Shown piece by piece: positions 34,952-46,238 of a stretch of 62,694 nucleotides of DNA (position 1 is its first letter; each line of letters starts with the position of its first letter). The DNA lies in assembly GCA_019637225.1 (NCBI GenBank), contig JAHBWC010000048.1, forward strand, positions 1 to 62,694. Direction: 5' to 3'. The notes beneath the pieces were generated by a model. The model ran no database searches and was not told where the DNA came from. It was given only the letters and a program-made list of their open reading frames with translations. The DNA comes from Labilithrix sp. GTDB taxonomy: Bacteria; Myxococcota_A; Polyangia; Polyangiales; Polyangiaceae. A program made the translations under genes and the position numbers.

Positions 34952-36196
34952 ATGCGCCGGCTCGCGTTCGCCTTCCCCTACGTCCTCTTGCTCGCGGCGG
35001 GGGGCGCCGTCGTCACGGCATGCGGTGCGATCAAGGCGGCCGACGCGGTGGCCGATCCGGGCCCCGCAGACGGCGAGACCGGCGAGGAGGAAGAGGAGCC
35101 GGGCACGTCGAAGGACGGCTCCGTGAGCGACGACCTCGACGGCTCGACGACGAAGAAGGACGCCTCGAAGAAGGACGCCAACGATCCCGTCGCCGAGCCG
35201 TGCACCGAGGCAGTGTGCCCGACCGACGTGATCGCGTCGGGTCTCCACGGCCCCGTCGCGGTCGCCGTCAACGCCACCCACGTCTTCTGGATCGAGGTCG
35301 GCTCGACGATCCCGGGCGCCGGGAACTACGGCCAGCTCATTCGCCTCGCCAAGGGCACGACCTGCGCGGACCGAAGCTGCTTCGACGTCGTCGATCCGCT
35401 GGTCCTCGATGGGGAGCTCGAGGGCCGCTACATCTACAACACGTTCATCGCCCTCGGCGCGAACGATGTATGTTACACGCAAACGTACAACGCCTCGCCC
35501 GGCCACACGATCTCGTGCTTCGCGCTCACGACGCTGACGAAGCGGAACCTCGTCACCGGCACGGGCGCCGCGGCGTCGCTGTGGGTCGGTGCCACCCAGG
35601 CGCGCTGGGCGATCTCGGCCAACGGCGCGACCAGGGGCGAGATCCGCGGGCGCCCGCTCACGGGCGGCACGGCGCAGGCGCTCGTTCCTCTGCGGCCCGA
35701 CCCAACGTCCGTAACGAGCGACGGCACCGCCCTCTACTGGACGGAGCGCGAGGCGGCCGGCGCGCCGAAGGGGAACGTGGCGGCGCTGCGGTCCGACGGC
35801 GGCGTCGCCATCCTCGCCTCCGATCGCGCCGGTCCGACCTCGGCGAAGGCGCACGGCGGTTACCTCTACTGGCTCGAGTACAGCTCCAAGCTCGTGATGC
35901 GCGTCCGCGCGGACGGGACCGGCACGCCGGAGACGATCGCCACCACCGACGCGAACCCCTTCGCGCTCGTCGTCGACGACAGCGGCGTCTACTGGGCGAG
36001 CGCCGGCGCGGCGCAGACCGGCTCCGAGGGCTCGGTCGCGCGCGCCCCGCTCACGCCGAACGGCCAGAAGACGACCATGATGTCGAACGTGCGCAGCATC
36101 TACGATCTCGCCGTGGACTCCACGTCGATCTACATCACGTCCGTCGGCGCTCAGCTCGGCCAGGGCCGGGTCCTCCGGATGAGCAAGGTGCGGTGA
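34952..36196 (+). CDS. Beta-propeller-like lipoprotein
   Basis: The ATG at 34952 is chosen; a GTG at 34946 is two codons earlier. The 414-residue product has a lipobox (VVTAC), an Asp/Lys/Ser linker (with SKDGSVSDD and KKDASKKDAN), and then repeating blades of the kind HVFWIEVGST, LYWTEREAAG, LYWLEYSSKL, VYWASAGAA and IYITSVGA. Each has an aromatic-x-Trp or similar core, which is the usual pattern of polyangial YWTD-like or SMP-30-like propeller lipoproteins. No catalytic residue is recognisable. A surface binding role is inferred. It is followed by the hydrolase-like gene 37 bp on. Confidence 0.83.
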   Translation: MRRLAFAFPYVLLLAAGGAVVTACGAIKAADAVADPGPADGETGEEEEEPGTSKDGSVSDDLDGSTTKKDASKKDANDPVAEPCTEAVCPTDVIASGLHGPVAVAVNATHVFWIEVGSTIPGAGNYGQLIRLAKGTTCADRSCFDVVDPLVLDGELEGRYIYNTFIALGANDVCYTQTYNASPGHTISCFALTTLTKRNLVTGTGAAASLWVGATQARWAISANGATRGEIRGRPLTGGTAQALVPLRPDPTSVTSDGTALYWTEREAAGAPKGNVAALRSDGGVAILASDRAGPTSAKAHGGYLYWLEYSSKLVMRVRADGTGTPETIATTDANPFALVVDDSGVYWASAGAAQTGSEGSVARAPLTPNGQKTTMMSNVRSIYDLAVDSTSIYITSVGAQLGQGRVLRMSKVR

Positions 36197-36233
36197 GCGC
36201 CGCGCCCCTCCGGCGCTTTTTCTCCGTCACGAA

Positions 36234-37148
36234 ATGGAGCCCCGGCGCGACGAGGGGATCGTGCGGCTCGCTCACCTCCGCTTCACCGCGCTCTCCTTCG
36301 GGGCGTTTCTGGCGCTCACGACCGCCTGCGCCCGCGCCGACGCGCCGCGGCCCGCGCGCGGCGCCGCGCTCGGCCCGGCCACGGCCGCTCGCAGCGCGGC
36401 CCCCTCGACACCGGCGCCGGATCCCCCGGCGCTCGAGGGCGCGCCGCTCGAGCGGATCGAGCTCGGCGGCGGCGAGATCGCGTGGCTCGCGCTCCCGGTC
36501 GGCGCGCGCGACAAGCGCGCGATCGTCGTCGGCGTTCACGGCGCCGGAGATCGCCCCGACTGGTCGTGCGCCGAGTGGAAGGAGGTCACCGCCGGCTGGG
36601 CGCTGGTCGTTTGCCCGCAGGCGACGCGCGTGCACCCGGACAGCACCGCGACGAACCGGAGCTTCGTCTGGGGATCGTCCGAGGCGATCGCGTCGCAAGC
36701 GGAGCGCGCCGTCGCCACCGTGCGCGCCCGCTACGCCGACTGGATCGCCGACGGGCCGCTCATCTACGGAGGCTGGTCGCAGGGCGCCACGCTGGCGTCA
36801 CAGGTCGTCGCCGCGCGCCCCGGCGTCTACGATCGCGTCGCGCTGGTCGAGGTCGGGCACACGCCGCTCGACGCATCGGCCGTCGCCGCGAGCTTCGCTG
36901 GGGCGGGTGTCCGCCGCGCCGTCGTTTCGTGCTCGAGCTCGAAGTGCCGCTCGTTCGCTCAGGCGTTCACGAGCGCCGCCCGCAGGCGCGGCCTCCCCAC
37001 CCAGACGAACGACGTCGGCCTGCGCGGACACTGGTTCGACGAGCCCGTGTTTCGCACGCTCGGCCCGAAGGTGGTGTGGATGGTGGAGGACGAGCGCCGC
37101 TTCGCGGGCCTCGGCGCAGCCGTGGACGCGCGCTGGATGACGGACTGA
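36234..37148 (+). CDS. Exported alpha/beta-hydrolase-like protein
   Basis: The 304-residue protein has an N-terminal hydrophobic segment ending TTAC (possible lipidation) and an Ala/Pro linker. VVGVHGAGDRPDWSC forms the oxyanion strand and GGWSQGATLA the nucleophile elbow with the active Ser. The His is probably in GLRGHWFDEP. The acid residue is not clear, since the expected Asp loop reads VVSCSSSKCRSFA with two Cys instead. It is thus likely a hydrolase with an altered or missing acid, perhaps a binding protein. It shares the general plan of the Tat hydrolase at 30208-30948. A GTG at 36261 is an alternative start. Confidence 0.78.
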   Translation: MEPRRDEGIVRLAHLRFTALSFGAFLALTTACARADAPRPARGAALGPATAARSAAPSTPAPDPPALEGAPLERIELGGGEIAWLALPVGARDKRAIVVGVHGAGDRPDWSCAEWKEVTAGWALVVCPQATRVHPDSTATNRSFVWGSSEAIASQAERAVATVRARYADWIADGPLIYGGWSQGATLASQVVAARPGVYDRVALVEVGHTPLDASAVAASFAGAGVRRAVVSCSSSKCRSFAQAFTSAARRRGLPTQTNDVGLRGHWFDEPVFRTLGPKVVWMVEDERRFAGLGAAVDARWMTD

Positions 37149-37191
37149 CGACGCCCACGTCACCGAACGCGCCGTGCGGTAAGCTGGCGGC

Positions 37192-38709
37192 ATGTTCGAG
37201 TCCGCCGAGCTGGGACACACGGTCGACGACGCCGGATACGCGAAGGAGGTGGCCAAGCTCCGCGCGGACCTGCTCGAAGCGCAGTACGAGCTGCTCGAAG
37301 ACCGGACCTTCCCGGTCGTCGTCCTCGTCAACGGCGTCGAGGGCGCGGGCAAGGGTGAGACCGTGAACCTCCTCAACGAGTGGCTCGATCCGCGTCACGT
37401 GCGGACGCGCGCCTTCGGCGAGCCCGACGAGTCCGAGCGCCTCCGCCCGCCGATGTGGCGCTTCTGGCAAGCGCTGCCGCCGAAGGGGAAGATCGGCGTG
37501 CTCTTCGGGAGCTGGTACACGGCCCCCATCCTCGGCCGTGTGGTTGGCGGCATGTCGAACGCGAACCTCGCCGCCGAGCTCGATCGCGTCCGGAGCTTCG
37601 AGCAGCTGCTCGTCGACGACGGAGCCGTCCTCGTGAAGCTCTGGTTCCATCTGTCGAAGAAGGCGCAAAAGAGGCGACTCGTCGCGCTCGAGAAGGACAA
37701 GCTCACGCGGTGGCGCGTGAGCGCCGAGGACTGGAAGAGCTTCGCGCGCTACAACGCGTTTCGTCGCGTCAGCGAGCACGTCCTCCGCGAGACGAGCACC
37801 GGCGCGGCGCCGTGGCTCGTCATCGACGGATCCGACGCGAACTACCGCGCCCTCGCGGCCGGCCGCGCCCTCCTCGCCGCGATGCGCGCGCGCCTCGGCG
37901 CGGCGCGAGAGGCCGCCAAGCGGAACGGCAAGGCGAACGGGAAGAAGAACGGCGCCGCGCCCGACGCCGCGGCGTCGATGCTCCGGACGGTGGACACGGC
38001 CGGCATCCTGAAGAACCTGCCGTTCACCGAGCGCCTCTCGAAGCAGAAGTACGAGACGAGGGTCGTGAAATCGCAGGCGACGCTCGGTCGCCTGAGCCGC
38101 TCGTCGAAGATGAAGAAGCGCGCCGTCGTCGCGGTGTTCGAGGGAATGGACGCCGCCGGCAAGGGCGGCGCCATCCGGCGCATCACCCAGGCGATCGACG
38201 CCCGGCACTTCGCCGTCGTCCCGATCGCCGCCCCCACCGACGAGGAGCGCGCGCAGCCCTACCTCTGGCGCTTCTGGCGGCAGATCCCGCGGCTCGGGCA
38301 GTTCGCCATCTTCGATCGCTCCTGGTACGGCCGCGTCCTCGTCGAGCGCGTCGAGGGCTTCGCCACCGAGGACGCCTGGTCGCGTGCGTACCGCGAGATC
38401 AACGAGTTCGAGGAGGAGCTCGTCGACCACGGCGTCGTCGTCGTGAAATTCTGGCTCGCGATCACGAAGGACGAGCAGATGAAGCGCTTCAAGGAGCGCG
38501 AGGCGACGCGCCACAAGCAGTTCAAGATCACGGCCGAGGACTGGCGGAACCGGCGAAAGTGGGACGACTACGTCGTCGCCGCGAGCGACATGATCGATCG
38601 GACGAGCACCTCGTACGCGCCCTGGACCGTCCTCGAGGCGAACGACAAGCACCTCGCCCGCATCCGCGCGATCGACACCTTGAACCGGCGCCTCGGCGAG
38701 GCGCTCTGA
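37192..38709 (+). CDS. pap: Polyphosphate:AMP phosphotransferase (two-domain PPK2, class II)
   Basis: The 505-residue protein has two PPK2 domains, the size and plan of polyphosphate:AMP phosphotransferase, which uses polyphosphate to make ADP from AMP. The first domain has Walker A GVEGAGKGE at 48-56, but where the catalytic domain has FDRSWY it reads FGSWYT near 106-111, so it is probably not catalytic. The second domain (from about residue 300) has GMDAAGKGG, IFDRSWYGRV and the lid region KQFKITAEDW, all intact. A Lys/Asn/Gly-rich linker joins the domains. The ATG follows a GGCGG sequence. The gene probably helps recycle AMP during energy stress, and lies upstream of a membrane protein gene 13 bp on. 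Confidence 0.93.
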   Translation: MFESAELGHTVDDAGYAKEVAKLRADLLEAQYELLEDRTFPVVVLVNGVEGAGKGETVNLLNEWLDPRHVRTRAFGEPDESERLRPPMWRFWQALPPKGKIGVLFGSWYTAPILGRVVGGMSNANLAAELDRVRSFEQLLVDDGAVLVKLWFHLSKKAQKRRLVALEKDKLTRWRVSAEDWKSFARYNAFRRVSEHVLRETSTGAAPWLVIDGSDANYRALAAGRALLAAMRARLGAAREAAKRNGKANGKKNGAAPDAAASMLRTVDTAGILKNLPFTERLSKQKYETRVVKSQATLGRLSRSSKMKKRAVVAVFEGMDAAGKGGAIRRITQAIDARHFAVVPIAAPTDEERAQPYLWRFWRQIPRLGQFAIFDRSWYGRVLVERVEGFATEDAWSRAYREINEFEEELVDHGVVVVKFWLAITKDEQMKRFKEREATRHKQFKITAEDWRNRRKWDDYVVAASDMIDRTSTSYAPWTVLEANDKHLARIRAIDTLNRRLGEAL

Positions 38710-38722
38710 CGAGCACGATCCG

Positions 38723-39631
38723 GTGAGCCACGAACGACACGACGAGCGCGAGGCGGACGACGACGACAGCCTCCCGTTCGACGTCGAGCTCGAGCGCATG
38801 CCTGCGTGGGTCCACGTCTCGTCGGCGCTCGTCATCGTCGTGGGGGGCCTCGTCGCGGCGCACGTCGTCCACATGCTCGTGTTCCTTCCGTTCCTCGTCG
38901 CGAGCTCGGTCGGCAAGCGCTTCGCCTCGAGCGCGAGGCACGTCGTCGTCGGCGCGGACGCGCTCGATCTCGGCGGCCGCGTGGTCCCGCGCCGCGACGT
39001 CATCGACGCCTGGTACGACGCCGAGGACGCCGAGCCACGCGCCACGGTGGCGTTCGGCGAGGACGTGGAGCTCGCGGTCCTCCACTTCGAGAACTCCGCG
39101 CAGGCGCGACGATTCGCCGAGGCGCTCTCGCCGGACGAGCGCGACGACGCCCCGAACGACGCGACGAGACCGAGCGACGCGGACGCGAGCGACGCGACGA
39201 GACCGAGCGACGCGGACGCGTCCGGCGCTCTGCAGAGCCGGCGCGCGCTCGTGGCGGGTCACCGGCCACGCCCGATCGACATGCTCGCGAGCCTCCGCTT
39301 CGTCGCGATCGCGGCGGCGTTCTTCAGCACCGGGTCCTGGTACGGCCTCTTCGTCCTGCTCTTCTTCGCCCTCGGCGCGCGGAGCGTCCTCGTCGCGAAG
39401 CAGCTCGTCGCGAAGCGCACGGAGCTCGAGATCCGGAGCGTCCTCGGCGTGCAGGCCTACCCGTACAGCGACGTCGAGGGCGTCGACGTCGACGCCGGCG
39501 TCATCCAGCTCGCGGGCGGCCGAGAGATCGCGATCCCTCGTTCGTCGCTCCGCGACGGCATCCTCGGCTCACCGCCGTGGCTCGAGCGCGCGCGCGCACG
39601 CGTCTTGACGCACGTTCGACGGCAGAGCTGA
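38723..39631 (+). CDS. PH-like membrane protein
   Basis: The GTG at 38723 is 13 bp after the stop of the pap gene. The 302-residue protein has an acidic start, one hydrophobic hairpin (HVSSALVIVVGGLVAAHVVH through FLPFLVASSVG), a PH-like beta segment (HVVVGADALDLGGRVVPRRD, VELAVLHFENSAQARRFAEA), an Asp/Ser/Thr-rich repeat (DATRPSDADAS twice), a second hairpin (FVAIAAAFFSTGSWYGLFVL) and a second PH-like segment (ELEIRSVLGVQAYPYSDVEG). It resembles the protein at 7344-8582. The 24-bp direct repeat in the middle gives the doubled DATRPSDADAS. It is convergent with the RRM gene. Confidence 0.78.
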   Translation: MSHERHDEREADDDDSLPFDVELERMPAWVHVSSALVIVVGGLVAAHVVHMLVFLPFLVASSVGKRFASSARHVVVGADALDLGGRVVPRRDVIDAWYDAEDAEPRATVAFGEDVELAVLHFENSAQARRFAEALSPDERDDAPNDATRPSDADASDATRPSDADASGALQSRRALVAGHRPRPIDMLASLRFVAIAAAFFSTGSWYGLFVLLFFALGARSVLVAKQLVAKRTELEIRSVLGVQAYPYSDVEGVDVDAGVIQLAGGREIAIPRSSLRDGILGSPPWLERARARVLTHVRRQS

Positions 39632-39710
39632 GGCGAACGGACGCGAGCGACGCGGCCGCGCTGCGCGTGCCGTTCCGCCCGGCGCGTCGCGGCTCGAACC
39701 CCGGATGTGC

Positions 39711-39745
39711 GAAAGGGGCAGTCGCCGGTCGGCGCTGCCCCTTTC
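39711..39745. terminator. Perfect 11-bp stem terminator between convergent genes
   Basis: GAAAGGGGCAG at 39711-39721 and CTGCCCCTTTC at 39735-39745 pair perfectly. The 13-base loop itself contains CGCC and GGCG that can extend the stem. On the minus strand the stem ends CCCCTTTC and lies 29 bp after the RRM stop; on the plus strand it lies 80 bp after the membrane-protein stop. It is the best terminator candidate in the window and probably works both ways. Confidence 0.8.
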
Positions 39746-39773
39746 TCGTCGATGCTCGGTTGACGAGCGACGC

Positions 39774-40225
39774 TCAGCGCCCGCGGGCGCCGCCGCGACC
39801 ACCGCCGCGACCGCCGCGACCGCCGCCGCCGAAGTCACCGCCGCCGCCGCCGCCGCGTCCGCCACTGACCACCGCCGCCGCCGCCGAAGCCGCCACCACC
39901 ACCGCCGAAGCGCGCCGCCGCCGAAGCCGCGATCGCTGCGCGGGCCGCCGAAGCCGCCGCCGCCGCCACCGCCACGCGGGCGCTCCTCGGCCTCGTTGAC
40001 GCGGATCGCGCGGCCGTCGAGCATGCTGCCGTTCATCGTCTCGATGGCCTTCTTGGCCAGGTCCGGCGTCGCCATCGTGACGAAGCCGAAGCCGCGCGAG
40101 CGACCGCTCTCGCGGTCCATCACCACGTGAGCGTCGGTCACTTCACCGGCGGAAGAGAAGGCCTGCCGGAGGGTCTCGGTATCGGTCTCGTAGGAAAGGT
40201 TTCCCACATAGAGGCGCGAGCTCAT
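39774..40225 (-). CDS. RRM RNA-binding protein; Gly-rich tail broken across three reading frames
   Basis: The ATG at 40225 opens a standard RRM of about 80 residues with both RNP motifs: RLYVGNLSYE (RNP2) and RSRGFGFVTM (RNP1). A Gly-rich tail follows (GGGGGGGFGGPRSDRGFGGG). At about 39915 the frame leaves the Gly pattern. A +1 shift restores RFGGGGGGFGGGGGG, and a second +1 shift near 39870 restores GGRGGGGGGDFGGGG and a final GGRGGARGR with a stop at 39774. Without these shifts the frame would run on to 39569, overlapping the convergent gene with Ala- and Arg-rich sequence. The Gly-rich end is typical of glycine-rich RNA-binding proteins. The breaks may be assembly errors in a GC-rich repeat. 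The RRM itself is intact. Confidence 0.85.
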
Positions 40226-40240
40226 TCGAATCCCGTTTCC

Positions 40241-40289
40241 AACGGCCCACGCAGACAGTCCGGATGAGTCCCCACCCGCGTGGGCCGTT
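40241..40289 (-). promoter_or_regulatory. 12-bp perfect hairpin in the leader of the RRM gene
   Basis: AACGGCCCACGC at 40241-40252 and GCGTGGGCCGTT at 40278-40289 are perfectly complementary, with a 25-base loop. The stem ends 16 bases before the RRM start codon at 40225, next to where the ribosome must bind. It is a candidate autoregulatory or temperature-sensing element for the RRM gene. Confidence 0.65.
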
Positions 40290-40434
40290 CCGAGGAATCG
40301 GGAGGGGACGATCTTTTCGCGCGGCGACGCCGCCGCTCTTCGTTCCACAGTCCGTCTGCGAGTCGTTTCCCGATTCCCCTCAGAAGCCGAGAGAGCCTCG
40401 ATCGCCGTGCCCGTGACCAGCCGTGTCGCGCTCC

Positions 40435-40462
40435 AGCTTAGCAGTACGGCTTTGGCCGGCAA
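40435..40462 (-). promoter_or_regulatory. Weak candidate promoter for the RRM gene
   Basis: On the minus strand TTGCCG (40462-40457) is followed after 16 bp by TAAGCT (40440-40435). Each matches about three of six consensus positions. This would give a leader of about 200 nt including the hairpin. The gap 40226-40556 also contains an AT-rich segment near 40524-40537 that may help promoter activity, and a GCCTCC / GGAGGC inverted repeat near 40477-40500. I find no gene in it. Confidence 0.25.
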
Positions 40463-40556
40463 GGGCCTCCGATCGCCTCCGAGGGCTCCCAGGAGGCAGC
40501 TCAACCGGCCGGGATTGTTGGGTTAAATTTTTCATTCCCAGGCGTCTTTTGCGCTC

Positions 40557-42146
<1,590 letters not shown>

Positions 42147-42260
42147 GCGCTCCCGCGCGGTCGAGGTCAAGCGCGATGCCACTCCGCGGCGATGCCTGCC
42201 ACCTCGCGCCGAGAAGGCCCCGATGGACGCCCGTCCGCATCTGCGCCATGCTCCGCGGCC

Positions 42261-42959
42261 ATGCCGACGGCTCGACTCCTTCCGCGCCTGCTCCTCCGCG
42301 GCGCGATCGCCTCCGCGCCCGTCGCGGCCGCGGTCGCGTGCGCGGACAGCGCCGGAGACCCCCTCCCGGCCGCGGCCCCCGCGGACGCGGCCGACGCCGC
42401 GCGCGAAGCCGGCGAGCCCGACGGCGGGGCCGAGCGCCCGACGACGACCTGCGGAATCACGCGCGCCTACTTCGAGCGATGCGGAAACGAGGGCGACCTC
42501 AACTGCGGCGTCGACGGCTTCGACGCGTGGTGCGCGGCCAACGACTCGGCGATCAACAGCGAAGCCTACCGCCGGGCCGAGGCGCTCTGCCTGACCGACG
42601 ACAACTGCGACGGCGCGAAGCGACGCGACTGCGAGTACACGCACTACGCCGACGAGACGCCGACGGCGTCGCAAACGGCGCTCGTCACGGCCTACTGCGC
42701 GACGTGCGAGCCCTCGGACACGGCTGGTTGTCGGACGCGCTCGACGACCTACGACCCCGCGAAGGGCATCAAGAGCGTCGACGACATCTTCGTCGCCGCG
42801 TGGGAATTCTCCGACGCGATCGTCGACGAGATGAAGACGAAGTGCACCGGCGCGGCCCTGACGACCGACGCGGGGAGCGACGTCGCCGCGTGCGCGAAGG
42901 CCTTCGCCGGCTGCGCCGCCGACGTCTACCTCGACCGGCTCCCGGACTGCGCGAAGTAG
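42261..42959 (+). CDS. Cys-rich lipoprotein of unknown function
   Basis: The ATG at 42261 opens a 232-residue protein with a lipobox-like AAVAC and an Ala/Asp/Pro linker. The mature part has about 14 Cys, often in pairs 5-12 residues apart (RCGNEGDLNC, WCAANDS, LCLTDDNC, DCEYTHY, YCATCEPSDTAGC, KCTGAAL, ACAKAFAGC, DC). This regular spacing suggests disulfide-rich helices. No named domain is recognised. The ABC-F gene starts 6 bp after its stop, so the two are probably co-transcribed, though their roles look unrelated. Confidence 0.78.
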   Translation: MPTARLLPRLLLRGAIASAPVAAAVACADSAGDPLPAAAPADAADAAREAGEPDGGAERPTTTCGITRAYFERCGNEGDLNCGVDGFDAWCAANDSAINSEAYRRAEALCLTDDNCDGAKRRDCEYTHYADETPTASQTALVTAYCATCEPSDTAGCRTRSTTYDPAKGIKSVDDIFVAAWEFSDAIVDEMKTKCTGAALTTDAGSDVAACAKAFAGCAADVYLDRLPDCAK

Positions 42960-42965
42960 CCCGCG

Positions 42966-44936
<1,971 letters not shown>

Positions 44937-44970
44937 GCGTCGCGTCGCGCGCGCGGCGTCGAACGGCTCT

Positions 44971-46182
44971 TCAGGAGCTCGACGTCGAGGCCGGCGCCGA
45001 CGCGGCGGCGGGAGCGTCCGCGGGCGAGCGCGCCTTCAGCGCCGAGAGGAGGCCGCCGAGCGGCAGCGCCACGAGCACCACGAGGTGCAGCATCGGCTGC
45101 TGCACGACGCCGACGATCTCGAGCACCACGAAGAGCCCCGCCATCGCGAGCCGCGCCTTGAGGTAGAGCGCGAGCCGCTTCGACGTGAGCCAAGGGAGCG
45201 CGAGGTCCGTCGGGAGCAAGAGGGCGAGCGCCCAGTTGTGCGAGATCTCGGGCCACTTGACGAACGCCGACGTCAGCTCGATCGCGATCGCGATCGCGCC
45301 GAGCGTCCCGCCGACGATCGCGAGCCCCACGCGCAGCTTGTTCCGGCGCGCCGCGACGCGCGCGGCCACGAAGAGGAGGAACGCCACGAGGAACACGGCG
45401 ACGCGTCCGATCGCGCGGCTCGTCGGGAGGACGACCGCGAGGCGCTCCTCGAGCTTCTCCGGCGGCACCGAGAAGCGCTCCGCGACGCCGTCGCGGAGGA
45501 TGAACGGCAGCATCATGGCCTCCCACGACGTGGGGCGGCGATCGTTGCCCTCTCCGACGAAGAGCGCCATCGCGGTGAGAAAATCGAGGTGGCCGCTGTG
45601 CCCCTCCTCCATGTACTCGCGGAACGTCCCCGGCGGGATCTCGGACGGGCCGGAGCGAAGCCGGCCGCCGGTCGCGTCGTCGATGTGATCGCGAATCTTC
45701 GTCGCGCAGTTCGCCCAGTACGGGTGGTACGCGTACGCGCGCCGGTCCCGGATCTCCGCTTCGATCGAGGAGACGAGCTTGTCGACCTCCGCTGGCGAGA
45801 TCGGGAGCCGCTGCCGCTCGATCTGCCGCCCCTGGTCCTTGAAGAACTTGAAGACGACGACCTCCTCGATCGCCACCGGGATGAACGACGGCGTCTCCCG
45901 GACCGCCTCCCACACCGTCGCCGTGAGGTCCTCCTTGCTCGGGACGCCGTAGTCGTAGCAGCGCCCGTGCTCCGGATCGTCGTGCCCCGCCTCGCGCACG
46001 CAGAGGAGCGAGTGACCGAAGCGCGACGGGAGCTCGTTGCTCGGCCCCATCGTGTAGAGGTCCACGGTCCGCTGCGCGTCCTCCGCGCGCGCCTCTCGGG
46101 CGATCCCGAGGACGAGCGCCACGACGACGGCGACGAACACGCGAAGCGGTGAGGCGTACCCTTGCATGGCGGGGCCAGTCAT
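44971..46182 (-). CDS. DUF4105 membrane protein
   Basis: The ATG at 46182 has GAGG eight bases upstream; an ATG at 46167 is an alternative. The 403-residue protein has a signal peptide, then a DUF4105 domain of about 220 residues (VDLYTMGPSNELPSRFGHSL, CYDYGV, FKFFKDQGRQIERQRLPISP, YAYHPYWANCATKIRDHIDD). The Cys in WANCATKIRDHID and the His in SRFGHSLL are in positions typical of papain-like peptidases such as NlpC/P60, to which DUF4105 is related. Five membrane helices fill the C-terminal 150 residues. A thiol hydrolase or acyltransferase role at the inner membrane is inferred. It is convergent with the ABC-F gene. Confidence 0.87.
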   Translation of the reverse strand: MTGPAMQGYASPLRVFVAVVVALVLGIAREARAEDAQRTVDLYTMGPSNELPSRFGHSLLCVREAGHDDPEHGRCYDYGVPSKEDLTATVWEAVRETPSFIPVAIEEVVVFKFFKDQGRQIERQRLPISPAEVDKLVSSIEAEIRDRRAYAYHPYWANCATKIRDHIDDATGGRLRSGPSEIPPGTFREYMEEGHSGHLDFLTAMALFVGEGNDRRPTSWEAMMLPFILRDGVAERFSVPPEKLEERLAVVLPTSRAIGRVAVFLVAFLLFVAARVAARRNKLRVGLAIVGGTLGAIAIAIELTSAFVKWPEISHNWALALLLPTDLALPWLTSKRLALYLKARLAMAGLFVVLEIVGVVQQPMLHLVVLVALPLGGLLSALKARSPADAPAAASAPASTSSS

Positions 46183-46238
46183 AGCCGAAGCCTCGTCCGC
46201 GTGCGACAGGGGCGCGGGCTCCCGCGCCGGCCCGCGGG

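Noticed and set aside
33197..35854. An 885-codon open frame on the minus strand
   Set aside because: It is antisense to the bactofilin-like and propeller-like genes, with no signal peptide, domain or believable composition.
39569..39773. C-terminal Ala/Arg-rich extension of the RRM protein
   Set aside because: It arises from reading the Gly-rich tail in the wrong frame, crosses the terminator stem and overlaps the convergent gene. The corrected tail ends at 39774.
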